Shown here piece by piece: positions 1-7,019 of a DNA stretch of 30,026 bases. The position numbers and the translations under genes were made by a program. The DNA lies in NCBI GenBank assembly GCA_900555045.1, contig USJW01000055.1:1-30026 (forward strand), read 5' to 3'. Each line of letters starts with the position of its first letter. Position 1 is the first letter of the stretch. This DNA comes from an uncultured Clostridium sp. (lineage in GTDB: Bacteria > Bacillota > Clostridia > Lachnospirales > Lachnospiraceae). The notes beneath the pieces were generated by a model. The model searched no databases. It was not told where the DNA came from and was given only the letters and a program-made list of their open reading frames with translations.

Positions 1-626
1 ATCCAACAATCTATATTTTCATTATCTAATACATCATTAATTTCTGTTAACATATCCTGAGTATCAATACTATACTTACCACCAATTTTAATTTTTACTC
101 CTCTGACCTCTATATCTATTCCTTGCATTGGTGTTCCTATTACAATTCCCCACAATTGGCGCAAAATAGGTAAAATCCTGAAGTCTTCAATAAGTCCAGC
201 TTGTTTATAAAACTCCTTTAGATTTTCACCTGTATGGTATCCTGCCTTACCAAGTTTAATAGCAATTTTAGTTGCTATATATAACTCCCATATACTATCA
301 AAGTCCGCTTCCTCTTGCTTTAGCAACTTATTGAAATCATCTGTTTGCAACTCTTTAATATCATTGAATCCTGTACCCGTTACTATCAATACTTCATTTT
401 CCTTTAAATGTGCTAATTCTCTAGCTCTACTTTCATACTTTGAAAACATTTGAAATAATGCACTCTTACCAGAGCCTTTCGCTCCTAGAATTAATGCCTT
501 TTGTGGATTTAAAAATTCATTAAAGTCTTTTGTCTTAATAAATTTATTATCTAAATTCTGTTCCGATTCAGAATCAACGTTTCCAAATTCTAATGATTCC
601 AAAAGTTCTTCTTTACTCTCGTACAT
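1..626 (-). CDS. P-loop ATPase resembling the Sll1717 family, C-terminus beyond window edge
   Basis: An open frame runs from ATG at 626 down to the window edge without a stop, giving about 208 residues. AGGAGG at 637-642 lies 10 nt before the ATG. Residues 43-60 hold a Walker A motif (GAKGSGKSAL, Lys54) just after a hydrophobic strand. The visible end (near LDNENIDCW) looks like the start of a Walker B strand, which would finish outside the window. The short N-terminus before Walker A and the GAKGSGKS form recall the 'P-loop ATPase, Sll1717 family' proteins, often found in defence islands. The family call is from memory of the motif, not a search. Base composition is far more AT-rich than the genes right of 3.4 kb, which suggests acquired DNA. 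The next gene, a DUF1016 remnant, fits an accessory or defence setting. Confidence 0.6.
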   Translation of the reverse strand, partial: MYESKEELLESLEFGNVDSESEQNLDNKFIKTKDFNEFLNPQKALILGAKGSGKSALFQMFSKYESRARELAHLKENEVLIVTGTGFNDIKELQTDDFNKLLKQEEADFDSIWELYIATKIAIKLGKAGYHTGENLKEFYKQAGLIEDFRILPILRQLWGIVIGTPMQGIDIEVRGVKIKIGGKYSIDTQDMLTEINDVLDNENIDCW

Positions 627-717
627 ATGCCTGTTTCCTCCTGTACAGCATTTTAATAATTTTGTCACAGTTAACTTGAACAAATTTCTACATGTTTTAA
701 TTACATGTTTATTCTTA

Positions 718-1224
718 TTATTTACCAGCTTCCTCAATCCACTGCTTCAGTTTGCTCTGAAGTAATTTTTTGTCTGAAAGCAAGAGTAAGCCTCTATCTC
801 ACAAAAGTTTCTCTCTTCAATATTTCTAATTCTCATTAATATCAAATAGTGCATCCATGTTAATTTATAAGGTACTTCTTCATTTCCTAAAATCCGAATC
901 AACGCTTCGGATTTTTCATTTTCCAATTTCCCCAAATTTCAAGTAACACTTTCTCATATTCTCTAAATTATCAATAGAAAATCCCCGTCCATATTTTTCT
1001 GTTAATCTTAATGATAATTTTTTCAGTACCGCTTTTCCGTATTTAGCTCACACATTTCCTTGTTGTTCATCTTCTGTAATTTGTTTTCCTATCAAAAGAT
1101 TGGTAATCATCTATATTAAGTTTACCTGTTTAAAGGTATTTAAACATGCGCTATCTACTAACACAATCACTTATCCATATAAGCTATCTATATTGTATTC
1201 TTCTATTATAAGTTTCTTACCCAT
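718..1224 (-). pseudogene. Decayed DUF1016/YhcG-type PDDEXK nuclease gene
   Basis: Fragments in all three minus-strand frames line up, in order, with a DUF1016 (YhcG) N-terminal domain. Around 1035-1105 is LLIGKQITEDEQQGN, then an in-frame TGA (1048-1050) where the family usually has Arg. Next comes AKYGKAVLKKLS...KYGRGFSIDNLENMRK (about 930-1047), which ends at another stop. A shifted frame (747-935) continues with VPYKLTWMHYLILMRI and EERNFCEIEA, the conserved SW.HY and E.RNFYEIE blocks. Directly after it a third frame gives a DKKLLQSKLKQWIEE tail ending in TAA at 718-720, like the family C-terminus. The catalytic PDDEXK domain between these blocks is missing, so an internal deletion is likely. 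The start ATG at 1224 is uncertain. Intact relatives often sit beside restriction-modification or defence genes. The gene cannot make a working enzyme. Confidence 0.7.
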
Positions 1225-1476
1225 ATACACCACTCTCTCCACTCATGCTACCCTCATCAACAGTCAATCGTGCTAGCAACTCAATTCGAAACACGTTGTG
1301 TTCCATTTTGGATATGCACGATAAAACCGCCTTATGTTGCATAGATATCTTGATTTGTTTCACAGACATCGAAAAATAAAGGCAACTGAATACCTGGCAT
1401 TTTACAAATAACGGTTACTGAAAATTATAACATGTATAGATGAAAAAGTATAGCTTCAAGACGGAACATTCGTTCT
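1225..1476. other. AT-rich intergenic stretch with no convincing gene
   Basis: Left of the IS element there is no long open frame. A 41-codon minus-strand frame (1217-1342, starting MQHKAVLSCISK) overlaps the start of the DUF1016 remnant by 8 nt, and a 22-codon frame starting MPGIQLPLFF lies just before it. Neither has a good ribosome site or a family I recognise. They may be further debris of the same decayed island. Confidence 0.4.
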
Positions 1477-1534
1477 TCCTGAATTATATTTGAAAATCCT
1501 ACTCCTTACATCCAATGTAGAGTTTACTCCTGGA
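1477..1534 (+). repeat. Left end of IS30 element, imperfect inverted repeat
   Basis: Two inverted copies of an AGGAGTWA-like motif lie at 1493-1506 and 1521-1534, read on the minus strand. The outer one is followed outward by AATTCAGGA (reverse of 1477-1485), which matches the right end at 3125-3133. Assigned by eye. Confidence 0.45.
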
Positions 1535-1622
1535 CAAATAGGATTTATTCTTGCATAAAGCCTACAATCAGCGTATAGTCTTTGATAGTTATCCGGTCAG
1601 GTGGCGGTAGAAGGAGGCCATT

Positions 1623-2880
1623 ATGTCCAGATTAATACCAGGAAACCATAAACATTTAACCCTCGAGGATCGCTTGTACATCGAGCAGGCTTTGAACGAA
1701 TGTAAGTCCTTTCGGGCCATTTCCAAATACCTCTGTAAGGACCCTTCCACCATCTCTGATAAAGTCTTTAAAAACAGGGTCGCCAATACATGGAATAAAG
1801 GCAGCTTCAACAACCCCTACAACTTCTGTATCCACCGTTTCCGGTGTCGGAAGACGAATGCCTGTAAAAAGCTCTTTCTCTGCGATACCCCCTGCCGCTC
1901 CTGCCATATCTGTAATAAAGTTTGTGATGGCTTTGAGTTGGAACAATGCCGGCGAATCAACAAGGCTCCTTTTGTATGCAACGGCTGCTCACCGTATGTA
2001 CTGCGAGTGGCTTGTTTCTGCCAGGGAAGGCATCGGTCTGTCCCGTAAGGAACTACATTCCCTCGATGCGGTCGTAAAACCCCTGATTATGCAGGGGCAG
2101 TCACCTTACATGATCCTTGCCAGTCATCCGGAATTGGGGATTTCTGTCAGCACGCTGTACAACTATATCAACAAGGGGATTCTGCTTACAAGAAATATTG
2201 ATCTGAAACGTAAGGTGAAATTCAAACCCCGGAAGATCCATCGCACGCAGATTGAAAACCGTGAGGTATTCATCGGACGGACCTACAAGGACTTTCAGGT
2301 TTCCCATGCGGATGAAATGGACGTTGTCCAGATGGATACAGTTAAATCTGCCAGAGGATCGGAAAAGTGTATTTTAACGTTCTATTTCCCGGAAACAGAG
2401 CTCTTTTATGCGCATCTGCTTTACCGGTGTACCCCCGGAGCCGTAAAGACTGTATTTAACAAGCTGCAGGAAAGTCTCGGCAGTGCTTATGACTTTGCCT
2501 GTCTGTTCCCGGTCATATTGACTGACCGTGGGGGAGAGTTTGGGGATCCCGACAGTCTGGAGACTTCTCCGGAAAAAATCCGTCGTACCAGTATTTATTA
2601 CTGTGACCCTATGCGCAGCAATCAGAAAGCCGGTATTGAAAATGTACATACCATGCTGCGCATGATTCTTCCCAAAGGAACTGTTTTTACAGACCTTACG
2701 CAGTGGGACATCCGCAAATGTGTGGATCACATAAACAGCGCTCCTCGAAAAGCTTTAAATGGCAGCACTCCATATTTAGAAGCTTATAAACTGTATGACC
2801 CGGAGATTATGAACGCACTGCAGCTTCGGTATGTCGCACCCGATGAAGTGGTACTGACGCCGAAGCTGCTGAAACGTTAA
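1623..2880 (+). pseudogene. IS30-family DDE transposase, frameshifted by an internal deletion
   Basis: The gene starts at ATG 1623 after AAGGAGG (1611-1617). The first 120 or so codons carry the N-terminal helix-turn-helix (LTLEDRLYIEQAL...SFRAISKYLCKDPSTIS) and a cysteine-rich block (CRKTNACKKLFLC, CRSCHICNKVC). At about 1978-1995 the frame breaks after CNGC. The second frame resumes with EWLVSAREGIGLSRKEL and runs to the stop at 2878-2880 with the catalytic core: Asp codon 2334 (MDTVKS), Asp codon 2524 (LTDRGGEF) and Glu codon 2638 (KAGIENVH). IS30 transposases I recall have about 20 more residues between CNGC and the EWL helix, so sequence is missing as well as shifted. The first frame ends at 2048. 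The catalytic half lacks the DNA-binding half, so the element is probably not autonomous. Confidence 0.8.
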
Positions 2881-3087
2881 CCTTATAAATTCATAAACCA
2901 CCCTAAACACGGATAACTTTCATAAAAGCCATGCAGCCTGTAGGAATTAGTCTTGGAAACCGAGATTCCCAGAGGCTTGTTTGTCGTATCCGGATTTTGG
3001 AGTTGCTTATAAATTTAAGTCTATTTTAGCACACGATGAACAATAATTGGGGGAAATCTTTATAATTACTATCGTTTTTTCAATGCA

Positions 3088-3133
3088 TGTAGAAGTTAGT
3101 CTTACATACAGGAGTTAGTTTTGGAATTCAGGA
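3088..3133 (+). repeat. Right end of IS30 element with tandem motif
   Basis: TGTAGAAGTTAGTCTTA (3088-3104) and ACAGGAGTTAGTTTTGGA (3108-3125) are diverged direct copies. A third relative, TGTAGGAATTAGTCTTGGA, lies at 2939-2957, inside the element after the transposase stop. The outer edge AATTCAGGA (3125-3133) mirrors the left end. They may be multiple transposase binding sites. Confidence 0.45.
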
Positions 3134-3389
3134 CACTTGTTCTTTATCTCTCGACTATATTTCCAGGAATTCCTTCATAATCTCCCTACGAACTTCTAAG
3201 AATGCCTGGAGCGTATACCAAAAGGTGTGCACATTTCTGACTTGGAAAGATACGTGCACAGGCTGATGAAATCAGGGATATGGATTCGAAGCCTATCAAT
3301 TCATTTTAAGAGTACTCACCTACTTTATGAAAAGGGACAATTGCAATTTTTTTCTTTTATCCCACCACATAGACAAATGACAGGGCAAA
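3134..3389. other. Gap between IS30 element and btpA-like gene
   Basis: No supported gene. On the minus strand a short frame ends at TAG 3155-3157 with a plausible helical tail (FWYTLQAFLEVRREIMKE). It opens after a stop near 3280 and has no clear start, so it could be the C-terminus of a gene cut by the IS or chance. No convincing hairpin terminator was found for the operon ending at 3390. Confidence 0.35.
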
Positions 3390-4148
3390 CTACTCCCCTT
3401 CCCCCTCCTTCACAATCCCCATAAATCTCCGTATCTTCTCCCCATCCCACTCATTCTCCTTCCCCGCCTTCATCAGACAAGAGCTCACAATCATCCCATC
3501 GCTGTGCCCAAGCGCCTCCGCCGCGTTTGCCTCGGTGATTCCACCGCCCAGGTAAACGGCTGCGTTTGGAAACCGACGCTTCACGCGGTCCGCCATCTCA
3601 AGCGTCTCCGAAAAATCCTTTCCCGTGAGAATCAAGCCGTCCGAACCGTATTTTAGCGCCTGCCCGGCAGCAACCTCAACCGGCAGCGGCCCCAAGGGGA
3701 TGCCGGTGCGGTCGTAGATATCCGTGAAAACCTTCACTGGCCGGTCAAGCTCCTGCCTGGCCTTCCAGGCCTCCGCGGCGCAGCCGGTGATGAGTCCGCC
3801 CGCCTTGACCATGGCCCCGATAAACACCTTCTGACGAACAAAATCCGCTCCGCAGGCATTGGCCACGTGCAGCGCGGCGGCGGGGTCGTTGGCCTCCAGT
3901 ATGATCCCCAGGGACAGCTGCGGGAACGTCCGCTTTACCGCTCTGCCCAGAGCGGCCAGAACGGTCACTGTCTTAAGCCCCGCGCGCTCTCCGGGAGTCT
4001 GATCCTGGATCATCATGCTGTCAAATCCGCCCTCCACGTGGAGGGACATCTGCTCCAGGAGCCACCGCTCCAGTTCATCGATCTCTGTCCTTCCTGCTCC
4101 AAAGGGAGGGAGGTGAATCACTCCCGTCACCTTATGTGTTCTTCCCAT
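3390..4148 (-). CDS. BtpA/SgcQ-family TIM-barrel protein
   Basis: A 252-residue protein, the usual length for the BtpA/SgcQ family. Family-like features are VTGVIHLPPFGAG near residues 7-19, GFDSMMIQDQTP at 41-52, a GADFVRQKVFIGA strand at 100-112, and a phosphate-binding-type C-terminal segment YLGGGIT at 199-205 followed by SDGMIVSS. A longer open frame exists upstream, but ATG 4148 is chosen because GGAGGGG sits a few bases before it and the protein then starts at the family N-terminus. It is the last gene of the ECF operon, 20 bp after pfkB. Members occur in sugar gene clusters (sgcQ in E. coli) and near photosystem I biogenesis genes (btpA); the reaction is not settled. Here it may act on a phosphorylated product of the upstream kinase and SIS enzyme (inference). 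Confidence 0.85.
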   Translation of the reverse strand: MGRTHKVTGVIHLPPFGAGRTEIDELERWLLEQMSLHVEGGFDSMMIQDQTPGERAGLKTVTVLAALGRAVKRTFPQLSLGIILEANDPAAALHVANACGADFVRQKVFIGAMVKAGGLITGCAAEAWKARQELDRPVKVFTDIYDRTGIPLGPLPVEVAAGQALKYGSDGLILTGKDFSETLEMADRVKRRFPNAAVYLGGGITEANAAEALGHSDGMIVSSCLMKAGKENEWDGEKIRRFMGIVKEGEGE

Positions 4149-4168
4149 TGTGCTCCCCTCCTGCATTA

Positions 4169-5086
4169 TCAAAATTTCCACTCCTCCACCGGCACCTCTT
4201 TCGCCAGCCGCTCCACCTCTTCCCGGCTCCGCCCTGCCACTCCCTCGAAGCCAAACGCTTCGATGCACAGGGAGGCCAGCGCAGCTCCGTACCTTCCGCT
4301 GCAATTCCAGTCTCCGGTTCTGCACCACGCGGAGAGAAACCCTCCATTGAAGGTATCCCCGGCCCCGGTGGCATCCTTAACTTCAGTCCTCCGGATTCCG
4401 ATGCGGTAAGCGCTGCGGCCCTGAAAATCATAGATTTCCGCTCCCAGCTCCGCCCGCTTGATCACCGCAGCGGCAATTCCGGCGTCCCCAAGGCGCTCCA
4501 CAACCGCTTCCAGCTTTCCCCCACACTCCGGATACAGGAGATTCAGCTCCACATCCGACGGCAAAAACAGATCGCAGCTGCGAAGCACCTCCTTCAGCGC
4601 CTCCCCATCTCTCTGTGCAAAGTATTCGCTGGTGTCCACGCACACGCGCACCCCCCTGCTCTTTGCCCACCGGGCATACTCCAGCTGCACCTGAGGCAGC
4701 ATGGGCGGGAGGATCAACACCGTATAGTCCTTCTTGGGCAAATGCCTCGGCACCTGCTCCACCGACTTGTCATACCAGATTTGTCTCGCATGGCTGTGCG
4801 TCACCCGCTCAAACGTTTCCGAGTACTCCATAAAGCTTCTGCGCTGCTCCCCCAGCACCAAGAGGACCTCCGACGTGTCGATCCCCAGCTCATTGGCCCG
4901 CGCTAACACCGGCTCCGGAAAGTCTCTGCACCGCGTTGTCAGAAGGCCCACATTGCCCCCGTACACATTCGCCGCCACCGCCGTATAGAGGGCCGCTCCC
5001 CCCGGCACCTGGTCCGCCTCCCGCTCGGGCGTCCTGATCCGGTCGAGGGACAGATGGCCCGCCACCAGTATTCTCTCTTCGCTCAT
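4169..5086 (-). CDS. PfkB-family carbohydrate kinase
   Basis: A 305-residue cytosolic kinase of the ribokinase/PfkB superfamily that would phosphorylate a sugar or sugar-like alcohol using ATP. The N-terminal substrate strand and glycine pair are visible (ILVAGHLSLDRI, then VPGGAALYTA at 27-36). The C-terminal PfkB signature DATGAGDTFNGGF spans 238-250, with catalytic base Asp244 and the anion hole GAGD. NLLYPE near 182-187 resembles the NxxE magnesium motif region. It follows the SIS gene by 11 bp and precedes the BtpA-like gene by 20 bp, so it is almost surely co-transcribed. Pairing of a PfkB kinase with a SIS enzyme recalls fructoselysine pathways (FrlD/FrlB), but the substrate cannot be read from sequence. 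A ribokinase- or nucleoside-kinase-like role is equally possible. Confidence 0.9.
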   Translation of the reverse strand: MSEERILVAGHLSLDRIRTPEREADQVPGGAALYTAVAANVYGGNVGLLTTRCRDFPEPVLARANELGIDTSEVLLVLGEQRRSFMEYSETFERVTHSHARQIWYDKSVEQVPRHLPKKDYTVLILPPMLPQVQLEYARWAKSRGVRVCVDTSEYFAQRDGEALKEVLRSCDLFLPSDVELNLLYPECGGKLEAVVERLGDAGIAAAVIKRAELGAEIYDFQGRSAYRIGIRRTEVKDATGAGDTFNGGFLSAWCRTGDWNCSGRYGAALASLCIEAFGFEGVAGRSREEVERLAKEVPVEEWKF

Positions 5087-5097
5087 CCCTGCTCCTC

Positions 5098-6204
5098 TCA
5101 GTCCAGATTGACGGTTCCTCTCGTGAGCATCCGGCTCACCCTCTTGCGAAACGGGTCATTATGGCTCCTGCGATCGGGATCCAAGCCCCGTTTTTTGGAA
5201 AAATAGTAGGCGGTGAGCTGCATGGGAACCGCGTACAGGAGGGGCGCATACAGCTCTTCCACGTCCTCCGGCATGGCAAAGGCATATTTCCCCATCTGGC
5301 GCAGCTTCGCATCGCTCGATATGACGAACAGATCGCAGCCGAACTGGCGAAGGCACTCCCCGACCTCCTTCGTCCTCTGAAAGTTTTCACCCTCCGGAGC
5401 CACCAGAAAGACCGGACAGTTCTTATCGATCACCCAGAATTCCTGATGAGCAAATTCCTCGCTCTCCTGGCCGATGGCCGTCACATCGCAAATCTCCAAA
5501 AACTTGGCCGCCCCGTATTTGGCCGTGGCAAAGCTCGGCCCCGCCCCCAGCACATACACGGGGAAACTGTGTCTGTTGTAGACGAGATTTTCCCCGGCCT
5601 CCCTCGCAGTCTCCCGGCACTTTTCCACCGTATTGGCGATCTGTCCCATGACGTGTGTCAGCCGGTTAAGGCATGTCCGACGCTCCCCTTCTTTGGAAAG
5701 TCCGGCTGCCAGGCGATACAGCGCATACAGCGTGCCCGTGTAGGTCAGGGTCCCCGGAGTCCATCCCGGCTCCTCCTTGAGCCCCAGATAGATGGGATGG
5801 CTGCACACCCCGTACAGTCTCCCGGTCAGGGAGTTGGTGATCCCCACCACATAGGCCCCCCGCTCCTGGGCCGTTTTCACCGCCTCCACAGTCCGCGCAA
5901 CATTTCCCGACATGGAGACGGCAATCACCGTGCTCTCCCCATCCACCTGGCGGATCCCGCTGACAGAAAACTCCAGCGCCGTCATGGGGAAGCAGAGACA
6001 GTCCGTCTTCTCCAAAAAGTAATTTTTAACCGCCAGGCCCGCAAAGTAAGAGTCCCCGCAGCCCAGAAGAAAAATCTTCTTATTCTTTCCATTCCCCAGA
6101 ATTTCCGCACAGGCCTTCTCCACCGCCTCCTCGATCGTCTTTAAGTCAGAGATCAGGCTCCCCTGGCGCTCGATCTCCTCCATCATATCCCGGTATTCCC
6201 GCAT
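5098..6204 (-). CDS. Double-SIS-domain sugar-phosphate isomerase/deglycase-like protein
   Basis: A 368-residue protein with two SIS domains, the layout of the GlmS isomerase half and of FrlB/AgaS-type enzymes, without a glutaminase domain. SIS1 (about 38-140) holds FLLGCGDSYFAG and the phosphate-binding loop SMSGN (97-101). SIS2 (about 214-340) holds VLGAGPSFATAKYGA at 218-232. The segment QESEEFAHQEFWVIDK (246-261) matches the region where FrlB and GlmS carry catalytic Glu and His; Glu250 and His253 are the candidates. The gene lies 11 bp after ecfT and 11 bp before pfkB. A deglycase or aldose-ketose isomerase acting on the product of PfkB is the natural reading, but the substrate is unknown and a specific FrlB assignment would go too far. 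Confidence 0.85.
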   Translation of the reverse strand: MREYRDMMEEIERQGSLISDLKTIEEAVEKACAEILGNGKNKKIFLLGCGDSYFAGLAVKNYFLEKTDCLCFPMTALEFSVSGIRQVDGESTVIAVSMSGNVARTVEAVKTAQERGAYVVGITNSLTGRLYGVCSHPIYLGLKEEPGWTPGTLTYTGTLYALYRLAAGLSKEGERRTCLNRLTHVMGQIANTVEKCRETAREAGENLVYNRHSFPVYVLGAGPSFATAKYGAAKFLEICDVTAIGQESEEFAHQEFWVIDKNCPVFLVAPEGENFQRTKEVGECLRQFGCDLFVISSDAKLRQMGKYAFAMPEDVEELYAPLLYAVPMQLTAYYFSKKRGLDPDRRSHNDPFRKRVSRMLTRGTVNLD

Positions 6205-6215
6205 AGTAACCTCCC

Positions 6216-7019
6216 TTATAATACTGTCGTTGTAATCAGTCCGCCCGCTGTAATTCTCAAATACAGGAGAATGCCGAACAGGCAGGCGAGTGTGACTATC
6301 ATCCCGATATCCCGGCCGGTAAACGGTCTTCCGCTGATGGACGTCCGCTTTCCGGTACCGGATTCAAAGCCTCTGGCCTCCAGGCTCACTGAAATCTGCT
6401 TGATCAGCCCCAATGCCCGGGAGGAAAGGGGGATCAGAATTGCCACATTCTTCCGGATTTTCCCCAGCAGATTCCCCTTGTCCATCTCCAGCGCCCTGGA
6501 GCGCTGCGCATCCTTGATCGTGTGAAGATCGTTGATGATCAGCGGCACAAACCGCAGGGACATGGAAAAAGAGAACGCCATCTTGTACGGCAGCCCCAGC
6601 TTCACCAACCCCAGCGTGATCTCGCTGATGCTGGTGAACATCATCCAGTAGATGCTCATGAGCACGATGGTGCAGAACCGGAACGTCATGGCGATCCCGT
6701 ACCAGACGCCCACCGAGTAAATGTCAAGTCCCCCGACCGTTACCAGCACGGTGCCCTCCTTCAGTGTAAACGGCCAGATCACCAGCGAAAAAATCACAAT
6801 CAAAAGCGCGACACTCTTTAACAGCTTCAGGGACTGGATGATCGGCAGTTTTGCCGCCGCCCCCACCGCGACCACGCACAAAAACAGGGCCGCCAGTATG
6901 GCCGGATGGTTGGTCAGAAGGCAGATGACAAACGTCCCGATGAACAACAGATTTTTCGTGACCGGATGCAGGTGATGAATCACTGAATCACGATCAATAT
7001 AGCTACCTACTGCATTCAT
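6216..7019 (-). CDS. ecfT: Energy-coupling factor transporter transmembrane protein EcfT
   Basis: A 267-residue membrane protein, typical length for EcfT, with hydrophobic segments near residues 20-55, 65-88, 105-130 and 235-262. The cytosolic coupling helices carry the two expected Ala-Arg-type motifs: QRSRALEMDKG around 172-182 and SLEARGFES around 211-219, which dock the two ATPase domains. GGAGGTGG precedes ATG 7019, inside the 3' end of ecfA; the 17-bp overlap points to translational coupling. The S component lies just upstream of the ATPase gene, so this operon encodes a complete dedicated ECF transporter rather than borrowing a shared energising module. It is followed 11 bp later by the SIS gene. 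Confidence 0.92.
   Translation of the reverse strand: MNAVGSYIDRDSVIHHLHPVTKNLLFIGTFVICLLTNHPAILAALFLCVVAVGAAAKLPIIQSLKLLKSVALLIVIFSLVIWPFTLKEGTVLVTVGGLDIYSVGVWYGIAMTFRFCTIVLMSIYWMMFTSISEITLGLVKLGLPYKMAFSFSMSLRFVPLIINDLHTIKDAQRSRALEMDKGNLLGKIRKNVAILIPLSSRALGLIKQISVSLEARGFESGTGKRTSISGRPFTGRDIGMIVTLACLFGILLYLRITAGGLITTTVL

Larger units (their letters stand above)
1477..3133 (+). mobile_element. IS30-family insertion sequence, transposase damaged
   Basis: A transposase remnant of the IS30 type (1623-2880) is flanked by related ends. Read outward, the left end gives AGGAGTAGGATTTTC...AATTCAGGA (reverse of 1506-1477) and the right end gives AGGAGTTAGTTTTGGAATTCAGGA-like sequence (3110-3133). The resulting length, about 1.66 kb, is at the upper end of the usual range for the family. 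Exact ends are uncertain because the inverted repeats are imperfect and no clear target-site duplication was visible. The element sits at the junction between AT-rich accessory DNA and the GC-rich operons. Confidence 0.6.

Noticed and set aside
1623..2880. Programmed ribosomal frameshift in the IS transposase
   Set aside because: IS30-family transposases are single-frame, no slippery heptamer was seen at the junction, and residues expected around it are missing.
3300..3389. Terminator after the BtpA-like gene
   Set aside because: GGGA/TCCC could pair around an AT-rich loop before TTTT, but the 4-bp stem is too weak to call.
3227..3424. 65-codon plus-strand frame next to the IS element
   Set aside because: No ribosome site or recognisable motif, and its end overlaps the BtpA-like gene on the other strand.
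4136..4906. Plus-strand 256-codon open frame opposite pfkB
   Set aside because: Pro/Leu/His-rich composition typical of an antisense frame; the PfkB signature on the other strand is decisive.
5161..6144. Long plus-strand open frame (327 codons) opposite the SIS gene
   Set aside because: It is antisense to a gene with clear SIS motifs, has no family resemblance and no ribosome site; high GC makes such shadow frames common here.
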